Assembly (NCBI GenBank): GCA_964621215.1
Contig: CAZULF010000062.1
Location: forward strand, 1-12,854
DNA length: 12,854 bases
Source: CAZULF01 sp964621215
Lineage (GTDB): Bacteria; Pseudomonadota; Gammaproteobacteria; UBA1113
Reading direction: 5' to 3'
Shown: positions 7,634 to 12,854 of the stretch, piece by piece
How positions within the stretch are numbered: the first letter of the stretch is position 1
Layout: each line of letters begins with the position of its first letter
Program-made: the position numbers and the translations under genes
Notes under the pieces: model-generated
The model's input: only the letters and a program-made list of their open reading frames with translations
Told to the model about the DNA's origin: nothing
The model's database searches: none

Positions 7634-8776
7634 ATGTCAAAAAAAGATTATTACGAAACCCTGGGTGTTGCCAAAGGGGCAAGTGAAGCCGATATTAAAA
7701 AAGCTTTTCGCAAATTAGCAATGAAGCATCACCCGGATCGTAACCAAGGCGATAAAAAGCAGGAAGAAAAATTTAAGGAAGTGCAAGAGGCTTACGATAT
7801 TCTTTCTGATCCCCAAAAACGTTCGGCCTATGATCAATTCGGTCATGCGGGTGTGGATCCATCTATGGGCGGTGGTCGCGGTGGTTTCCATGGCGGCGCA
7901 GGTTTCGGTGATATCTTTGGCGATATTTTCGGTGATATTTTTGGTAATGCACGCGGTGGCCGAGGCGGTCAACCGCACGCACAACGCGGCGCCGATCTAC
8001 GTTATAACTTATCCTTATCATTAGTCGATGCGGTTAAGGGCGCTACCGTTCAAATTAAAATTCCAACCTGGGTCAGTTGTGGTGTGTGTCATGGTGAAGG
8101 CACAGCGAAGGGTACTCATCCCAGCACATGTACCGATTGCGATGGCCATGGTGTGGTGCACATACAACAAGGTTTTTTTGCAGTGCAACAAACTTGCCCG
8201 ACTTGTCATGGGCGCGGCAAAATTATTCGTAATCCTTGCAGCAAGTGTTATGGTCAAGGTCGTGTACAAGAACAAAAAACCCTTTCCGTTAAAGTGCCTC
8301 CCGGTGTCGATGAAGGCGATCGCATTCGCTTAACTGGCGAAGGTGAGGCAGGCTTAAACGGTGGTCCAACAGGAGATTTATATGTACAGGTTAGTGTTAA
8401 AGAGCATCCGATATTTCAGCGTGATGGCGCTGATTTACATTGTGAAGTCCCTATCGGCTTCGTTACAGCGGCGCTTGGCGGCGAAATTGAAATCCCCACC
8501 CTCGACGGTAAAGTCAACCTAAAAATCCCCGCCGAAACGCAAACCGATAAATTATTTCGTTTACGCGGCAAGGGCGTGCGCACGGTGCGTAGTAGTTTCC
8601 CCGGCGATTTAATTTGTAAAATCATCGTCGAAACACCAGTGAATTTAAGCAAAGAGCAAAAAGAAATACTCGAGCAGTTTAACACGGCTATTCATAGCGA
8701 TGATCGCAATCACAGCCCACGCGAACAAACCTGGTTTAACAAAGTGAAGAAATTCTTCGAAGATATCCGATCGTAA
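7634..8776 (+). CDS. dnaJ: DnaJ, Hsp40 co-chaperone
   Basis: DnaJ delivers substrates to DnaK and stimulates its ATPase. The 380-residue protein is a complete type I Hsp40. The J domain spans residues ~4-70 with HPD at 33-35. A Gly/Phe region at ~71-115 contains FGDI in tandem (FGDIFGDIFGDIFG, 91-104), the DIF motifs known in this family. Four CxxCxGxG zinc repeats are present: CGVCHGEG (149), CTDCDGHG (166), CPTCHGRG (188) and CSKCYGQG (202). The C-terminal beta domains and dimerisation tail follow. The ATG at 7634 has only a weak purine stretch (ACGAG, 7621-7625), which is poor for a chaperone gene and leaves room for control through the hairpin just upstream. It is the last gene of the cluster; the next gene is on the other strand. 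Confidence 0.98.
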   Translation: MSKKDYYETLGVAKGASEADIKKAFRKLAMKHHPDRNQGDKKQEEKFKEVQEAYDILSDPQKRSAYDQFGHAGVDPSMGGGRGGFHGGAGFGDIFGDIFGDIFGNARGGRGGQPHAQRGADLRYNLSLSLVDAVKGATVQIKIPTWVSCGVCHGEGTAKGTHPSTCTDCDGHGVVHIQQGFFAVQQTCPTCHGRGKIIRNPCSKCYGQGRVQEQKTLSVKVPPGVDEGDRIRLTGEGEAGLNGGPTGDLYVQVSVKEHPIFQRDGADLHCEVPIGFVTAALGGEIEIPTLDGKVNLKIPAETQTDKLFRLRGKGVRTVRSSFPGDLICKIIVETPVNLSKEQKEILEQFNTAIHSDDRNHSPREQTWFNKVKKFFEDIRS

Positions 8777-8787
8777 TCTACAACTCA

Positions 8788-8819
8788 TGTAGCCTGGATG
8801 GAGCGAAGCGGAATCCGGG
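8788..8819 (+). repeat. 32-base palindromic repeat, copy 4 (after dnaJ)
   Basis: This copy is identical to the first 32 bases of the copy at 7524, in the same orientation, and begins 11 bases after the dnaJ stop. Here the inverted partner is missing. Its 7-base imperfect stem (CCTGGAT / ATCCGGG) may act as the 3' boundary of the dnaJ transcript, but no T-run follows. Confidence 0.85.
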
Positions 8820-8830
8820 AAGATTGAACC

Positions 8831-8916
8831 TTGTGCCACGAACGTCTTTCGTGAAGACGCTGTAAATACGTCCCTGTACGCTCGGGTTCGGCATCCCTGC
8901 CTCACACGCTTCACTC
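8831..8916. other. Non-coding segment with overlapping hairpins, probable intergenic repeat module
   Basis: CACGAA (8837-8842) can pair with TTCGTG (8848-8853), while CGTCTT (8843-8848) can pair with AAGACG (8854-8859), so two hairpins exclude each other. The rest, around GTACGCTCGGGTTCGGCATC (8876-8895), is richer in GC than the AT-rich flank that follows. I recall similar segments as intergenic repeats in related bacteria, but only one copy is present here. The stretch 8917-8974 shows nothing further that I can name. Confidence 0.35.
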
Positions 8917-8974
8917 AAGACTTCGATTTTATTAGAACGATATCATCCCACGCGTAATGAGGGTCCTCAGTGTG

Positions 8975-9982
8975 TTAAAGCTCAAGTTGGAAAAAAAGTC
9001 TATCATCCTCTTGTCTTATCACAGGTTCCCTTCCCACAGGCTTCGGCGCCTCTACATTTCTACGCTTTGCTAGCGTCGATGAACTTTGAGATTTTGTCGG
9101 TTTTTTATCGCCAGGTGCAGAACCTACTGGAGTGAATAACTTCGGCGAACTTGGCTGTGAAATAACTTTTTTTTCCTCATTATCATTCTGGTTTGCTCGA
9201 GATGACTCAGGAAAAATATCTGAACCCTCTTGAAATGATTCGGCTCCCTTTCTAAACATCGAACTTGAACTTAATGATGTGGCAAGACTGCTACTTACAG
9301 TCCTTGTCGAAACAGCAAAGCTATCATCGTCTGTTTTAGAGGGCGATAGTATTTTCTGTTGAAGAGGCAGCCTTTTGTCAGGTCTTTTCCATTCATTAGG
9401 TATCTCATCAGCTTTTGGTATACTTCCGATAGAGGCAGGTAATAAAGGTGAACGAGATGGAGTATTTATATTTATACTACCTGTAACATGACGAGGTAAA
9501 GAAGAGGTTTCGTTGCTTGTAAGAGCATCTTCATCTGATTCTGCATCGCTTTCAACATTTTCCTCTTCTTCCTCTGATGATAGCTCATCCTCATCAAAAG
9601 CGAATGGAGTTACCTCACCTCTTTTTTTAAAAGAAACTACGGGAGAAGGTTGTGTTTCTTCTTGTGTTGGTGCGGCGGTAATTTCTAATGCCTGAGGGAG
9701 TTCACCATTTGCAGTATCAGAAGGAGATGGCTCCTGTATAACTTCTAGAGCAGTCAATACAGAGGTGCTTAGTTGTAAAAGATTAATCTCTGGTGAAGCG
9801 ACATCACTAACGTTATTTTGCAATAAATGTGGCGGTGCATCTGTGGTAGCAACGGTTGGCGCAGTCGGCGATGTCGCTGCTACAACGGCAGTATTGGATC
9901 TTTCTGTGTGTGAAGTTGGTCCAGCAGCAGCTGCTCTAATTTTTGGTATTGTGCTTTCTTGTTTGCTCGAATTAGCGCCCAT
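8975..9982 (-). CDS. Disordered Ser/Pro-rich protein with N-myristoylation signal, putative effector
   Basis: No family is recognised. The 335 residues look almost wholly disordered, rich in Ser, Pro, Thr, Ala and Glu. The N-terminus MGANSSKQ fits the eukaryotic N-myristoyltransferase rule: Gly2, small or polar residues at 3-5, Ser6, Lys7. A strongly acidic block lies at 129-153 (DEDE, SSEEEEE, SDAESDEDA), similar to casein-kinase-2 target regions. Proline-directed Ser/Thr sites recur (TPSRSP 174-179, SPSK 213-216, SSPKLFTP 278-285), and KRR at 306-308 is a small basic cluster. It ends in an acidic-hydrophobic tail, EDDRLFFQLEL. There is no signal peptide or membrane segment. The ATG at 9982-9980 has GCAGG about 7 bases upstream. 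It is transcribed alone, away from epmA and towards dnaJ. Bacteria lack N-myristoyltransferase, so the signal would make sense only inside a eukaryotic host; that role is inferred. The reading frame itself is convincing. Confidence 0.75.
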   Translation of the reverse strand: MGANSSKQESTIPKIRAAAAGPTSHTERSNTAVVAATSPTAPTVATTDAPPHLLQNNVSDVASPEINLLQLSTSVLTALEVIQEPSPSDTANGELPQALEITAAPTQEETQPSPVVSFKKRGEVTPFAFDEDELSSEEEEENVESDAESDEDALTSNETSSLPRHVTGSININTPSRSPLLPASIGSIPKADEIPNEWKRPDKRLPLQQKILSPSKTDDDSFAVSTRTVSSSLATSLSSSSMFRKGAESFQEGSDIFPESSRANQNDNEEKKVISQPSSPKLFTPVGSAPGDKKPTKSQSSSTLAKRRNVEAPKPVGREPVIRQEDDRLFFQLEL

Positions 9983-10034
9983 ATTAAAACCTGCCTTATT
10001 GTTTTTGATTGCCCAAGACTTTTGATAGCTAATT

Positions 10035-10047
10035 TGCTATTATGCCA
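10035..10047. promoter_or_regulatory. Overlapping divergent extended -10 promoters (335-residue gene and epmA)
   Basis: On the plus strand TGCTATTAT (10035-10043) is an extended -10 element with a 5 of 6 hexamer. On the minus strand TGGCATAAT (10047-10039) is another, also 5 of 6, sharing most of the same bases. Neither has a good -35, which extended -10 promoters tolerate. Transcripts would have leaders of about 90 bases (epmA) and 50 bases (leftward gene). The rest of the 9983-10136 spacer is AT-rich, with a short ATAGC/GCTAT inverted repeat at 10025-10040. Confidence 0.4.
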
Positions 10048-10136
10048 AGTCGTTTGTTTAGGATTTTACCAAAGAAAGCTTAACGTATTATTAAAGAATA
10101 AAATTCGTTTGTATCTTTCTTCCATAGGAGACATTG

Positions 10137-11111
10137 ATGGCATTATGGCAACCCACGGCAACTCTTGTTGCGTTACAACTACGCGCGCAAATCTATGCAA
10201 AAATACGTGCTTTCTTCCAACAACGCAATGTATTGGAAGTCGAAACGCCCATAATGTCCCATGCTGCGACTACGGATCCTCACCTTGCGTCTATTCCAAC
10301 GTTATACCAAACTATGGGTGATAAACAAACTCAGACCCTGTATTTACACACCTCACCCGAATATGCTATGAAGCGTTTACTCGCTGCCGGCTGTGGCTCA
10401 ATTTTTCAAATCTGCAAAGCCTTTCGCAATGGCGAAGCCGGACGCATTCATAATCCTGAATTTACTATGCTGGAATGGTATCGTATTGACTTTGATCACT
10501 ATCAATTGATGGATGAAATGGATGAATTTTTGCAATGCATTTTAGGGGTCACTAAATCCGAACGTTTGACATATCAACAAGCTTTTTTACGTTACACCGA
10601 TATTGATCCTCATCAAGCTAGCCTCACGCAATTAAAAAATGCAGCTAACGCACACGGTATTCAGTTAGCCAGCAATATCAATGAAAACGATCGTGATCTT
10701 TGGTTACAGTTATTGATGTCGGATGTAGTCGAACCACAATTAGGCAAACACGTTCCAGCATGCATTTATGATTTTCCGGCCTCGCAAGCAGCATTAGCAC
10801 AAGTGCGTCATGAAAAAGAGTATTCCGTAGCTGAACGTTTTGAAATATATTTTAAAGGGATGGAGTTAGCGAATGGTTTTCATGAATTATCCGATGCAAC
10901 AGAACAAGCCAAACGCTTTGAAATGGACTTAGCCAAACGTCAACAATTAGGTTACCCACAAACCCCAATCGATCAAAATTTATTATCCGCACTCACTCAC
11001 AGCTTCCCCGACTGTGCCGGTGTCGCCCTAGGCATCGATCGTTTAATCATGTTAGCTGCCAACACCGATAACATAGCCGATGTTATTGCTTTTCCGCATG
11101 ATAGAGCGTAG
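10137..11111 (+). CDS. epmA: EpmA, elongation factor P--(R)-beta-lysine ligase
   Basis: EpmA (PoxA/GenX/YjeA) is a paralogue of the class II lysyl-tRNA synthetase catalytic domain. It attaches (R)-beta-lysine to a lysine of elongation factor P, which lets ribosomes pass polyproline stretches. The 324 residues match the usual ~325, with no tRNA anticodon-binding domain. Visible features are VLEVETPIMS (32-41), SPEYAMKRLLAAGCGSIFQI (73-92), motif 2 around FRNGE and HNPEFTMLEWYR (96-116), KGMELANGFHEL (240-251) and motif 3 GVALGIDRLIML (295-306). Ala297 keeps the alanine that marks EpmA where true LysRS has glycine. The start is ATG 10137, with AGGAG at 10126-10130 and 6 bases of spacing; a TTG one codon earlier is not needed. 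Its partner genes epmB and efp are not in the window. Confidence 0.96.
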   Translation: MALWQPTATLVALQLRAQIYAKIRAFFQQRNVLEVETPIMSHAATTDPHLASIPTLYQTMGDKQTQTLYLHTSPEYAMKRLLAAGCGSIFQICKAFRNGEAGRIHNPEFTMLEWYRIDFDHYQLMDEMDEFLQCILGVTKSERLTYQQAFLRYTDIDPHQASLTQLKNAANAHGIQLASNINENDRDLWLQLLMSDVVEPQLGKHVPACIYDFPASQAALAQVRHEKEYSVAERFEIYFKGMELANGFHELSDATEQAKRFEMDLAKRQQLGYPQTPIDQNLLSALTHSFPDCAGVALGIDRLIMLAANTDNIADVIAFPHDRA

Positions 11112-11114
11112 CGA

Positions 11115-11161
11115 TTTTTCAAGTAGTTTGCTCTCTCTTGTGAAGTTGGGTTCTTGAAAAA
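11115..11161. terminator. Weak inverted repeat between convergent genes
   Basis: TTTTTCAAG (11115-11123) and CTTGAAAAA (11153-11161) form a 9-base-pair AT-rich stem with a 29-base loop, filling the 50-base gap between epmA and the leftward gene. Position and symmetry suit a two-way terminator. The large loop and the lack of a GC-rich stem argue against an efficient one. Confidence 0.25.
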
Positions 11162-12854
11162 CTAGCCGAAACTTTTTGTGTCGGAAAGGGGCAACGAATT
11201 TGCTTTAGTGAGATCTGTATCAACGTTAGCGGTATTTAACGTGTTTGAATGACGAAATAGCGTACCATGAGCCTCTCTGGGGGACGTAGGAATATTTTTA
11301 CTTGAACTCGATGAAGATGATGTATGTGTTTCTTGATGCTGAGCGGGTTGTTCTTCTATGCTCTGAGCAGGCGCAGGTAGATCTTCGTTCAATATTTCTC
11401 TGCTGATTCTTTCAAGATCACGCACAATACTTGCGAAACCGTTTATATAACTTTCTGCATTCCTGGCATTATGACCAAACCGACCATACCTTTTTTGAGG
11501 TAAGGTTAACTCTATATCATCCAAACACCTTTTTATTATTTGCGAGGGATAAAATAGGCGTTCCTGATAATCATCACCCACTATTGCAGCAGCCATAGCT
11601 CTAACTAAGGCATTTTTAGGTATGCCAGACGGTATAATGTTGACAGCAAACTGCATCTGCTGTATCTCTTTCTTTTTCAGGGTCCGGGGTTGGAATTCAA
11701 TAACCATATTATAGAGTTTTTTGTCTTTTTGATCGTTATCATTATCACTCTGAAGTTCTTCATCCTCATCAGATTCATCCTGAGGTAAATCGATACTTTC
11801 TTTCTTCTGCATGGTATCCAATAAATTATTTAAAAAATCACAAAAATGTTGGTTGTCGTGTATCTTGGAATAACTCATTAATAAATTACATGACTGTCTC
11901 TCTGCATCAACATAATGAACACCTGCAAAATATCTTTCTCCTGGATAATCATCATAAACTGTGTAATATATTACATAGCCTCGTTCGTACTCCGTAGGTA
12001 GTGCGGACAACATATAGGTTTCAGATGCTCGATAAACTTCATTATTCATCCGTATACCAACTATGCCATAATGGTAAGTTTGGTTCATTTCAGTTTTGAG
12101 TGTATCAATTATATCCGAATTTATTTGTTCACCATTCGACACGCGTTGTTCGGCTAGTTGCAACTCCCCCAATAGCGCCAGCCGCTCATACGACCACTCG
12201 CTTAATAATAGATCGCTTATTTCTTCAAATTTTTCAAGCCAAACTTGTATATATTTTGCAATGTCATGAATCGATATGATTAAATTACAAGACGGATCAT
12301 TGGTGTCTTCAGTAGTCAAAAATCCTTCCGTGTTTAGCAAGAACCGTTCCAAATCAGTTTTGTATTTCATGCAGTTACTTTTGAACTGGGATAATTTTTC
12401 ATGATTTTGTATTTCTTCCACGTGACTTTGAAACCACGTCTCCATTTTTTGGATATTGGGCTGCAATCGTTGCTTAAGTTGTTCGATCATTTGCTTGCCA
12501 GTAAGAGTCCATATCTCTCCAATGGGTCGGGCTATATCTGGATGATATTTTAAATGCATCTGTCTGTGGTGCCAATTAAGCAAGTTAATACAAGCTTGTA
12601 TTTCTGGATTGCTCAACATATCACGGCGACATTCCCCAAGTTCCTGATAAGGAGTAAAACTTGTTTTCAGATGTTGATACACTATGCCTTTAGTATAAAC
12701 AACTAAAGCCTGATAGCGCTGCCAATCGAGTTGAGCATCAGCGATACCCTCCATCATGTCGACCCAATTGACTTCTGACAATGAGCAATTATCTGGTATG
12801 TTCGGCATTAAGGGTAAATATCCGGTTGGCAAAAAATCGGGTAATGTAAGCGAT
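11162..12854 (-). CDS. Unknown protein with acidic stretch and Ser-rich tail, 5' end possibly outside window
   Basis: No family is recognised. The frame is open from the right edge to TAG at 11164-11162, giving 563 visible codons. Possible starts inside the window are TTG 12832 and ATG 12808, neither with a good ribosome binding site, so the true start may lie beyond the edge. Positions below count from TTG 12832. Residues ~25-250 look helical with many Trp, Gln and Leu. Residues ~252-335 are mixed and Tyr-rich (YVIYYTVYDDYPGERYF, 286-302). An acidic stretch at 350-371 (DESDEDEEL, SDNDNDQKD) separates this from a second folded-looking part at ~375-482. The last ~70 residues are disordered, with seven Ser in a row (505-511). 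There is no signal peptide or membrane segment in the visible part. The acidic and Ser-rich composition resembles that of the other unknown gene across epmA, which hints at a similar host-directed role. Confidence 0.7.
   Translation of the reverse strand, partial: SLTLPDFLPTGYLPLMPNIPDNCSLSEVNWVDMMEGIADAQLDWQRYQALVVYTKGIVYQHLKTSFTPYQELGECRRDMLSNPEIQACINLLNWHHRQMHLKYHPDIARPIGEIWTLTGKQMIEQLKQRLQPNIQKMETWFQSHVEEIQNHEKLSQFKSNCMKYKTDLERFLLNTEGFLTTEDTNDPSCNLIISIHDIAKYIQVWLEKFEEISDLLLSEWSYERLALLGELQLAEQRVSNGEQINSDIIDTLKTEMNQTYHYGIVGIRMNNEVYRASETYMLSALPTEYERGYVIYYTVYDDYPGERYFAGVHYVDAERQSCNLLMSYSKIHDNQHFCDFLNNLLDTMQKKESIDLPQDESDEDEELQSDNDNDQKDKKLYNMVIEFQPRTLKKKEIQQMQFAVNIIPSGIPKNALVRAMAAAIVGDDYQERLFYPSQIIKRCLDDIELTLPQKRYGRFGHNARNAESYINGFASIVRDLERISREILNEDLPAPAQSIEEQPAQHQETHTSSSSSSSKNIPTSPREAHGTLFRHSNTLNTANVDTDLTKANSLPLSDTKSFG

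Noticed and set aside
5450..8819. CRISPR array
   Set aside because: The repeats are about 2 kb and 1.2 kb apart with genes between them, one copy is inverted, and there are no regular spacers or cas genes.
8645..8914. Leftward 89-codon open frame over the end of dnaJ and the following spacer
   Set aside because: It overlaps dnaJ antisense, runs through the repeat copy and the hairpin module, and has no credible domain. It is probably a by-product of repeat sequence.
8975..9982. The 335-codon leftward frame as a chance open frame
   Set aside because: It has a ribosome binding site and a plausible promoter, no overlap with another good gene, and a coherent composition with ordered acidic and Ser/Pro blocks over 1 kb, so I kept it as a gene.
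10134..10136. TTG as the epmA start codon, one codon before the ATG
   Set aside because: ATG 10137 has ideal spacing (6 bases) from AGGAG and gives the expected N-terminus.

Overview
The window looks like part of the chromosome of a gammaproteobacterium, most likely a host-associated member of the Legionellales or a similar intracellular lineage. The housekeeping genes (recN, nadK, grpE, dnaK, dnaJ, epmA) are gammaproteobacterial in sequence and order. Between them sit three large genes with no recognisable bacterial housekeeping family. These encode repeat-rich, low-complexity or disordered proteins of the kind used as host-directed effectors. Assignment to a genus would need a database search; order-level placement is inference.

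Layout, left to right. A leftward nadK-recN operon occupies bases 1-1727, with recN cut by the window edge. A 277-base spacer carries outward promoters and leads into a rightward gene (2005-4632) for an 875-residue leucine-rich-repeat protein with two ankyrin-like units. A 212-base spacer follows, with a hairpin over the stop codon, a short open frame that looks like a signal-peptide relic, and a heat-shock promoter. Next comes the rightward chaperone cluster grpE (4845-5429), dnaK (5570-7519) and dnaJ (7634-8776). All three chaperone genes are followed by copies of a 32-base palindromic repeat, and the copy pair between dnaK and dnaJ forms a perfect 36-base-pair hairpin. A leftward gene (8975-9982) encodes a 335-residue disordered protein that begins with a textbook eukaryotic N-myristoylation signal. 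It diverges from epmA (10137-11111). A third unknown gene (leftward, 11162 to the right edge) converges on epmA.

How the parts relate. In many gammaproteobacteria nadK-recN and grpE are divergent neighbours, so the LRR-ankyrin gene appears to have been inserted at that junction. GrpE, DnaK and DnaJ form one chaperone machine; grpE has a good sigma-32-type promoter and dnaK has an exact-consensus one, so heat shock should induce both directly. EpmA lysylates elongation factor P and is unrelated in function to the two unknown genes beside it.

The most interesting content is the group of three effector-like genes, above all the predicted myristoylated protein, and the palindromic repeats placed at the gene boundaries of the chaperone cluster. 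No tRNA, rRNA, CRISPR array, transposase or integrase gene was seen.
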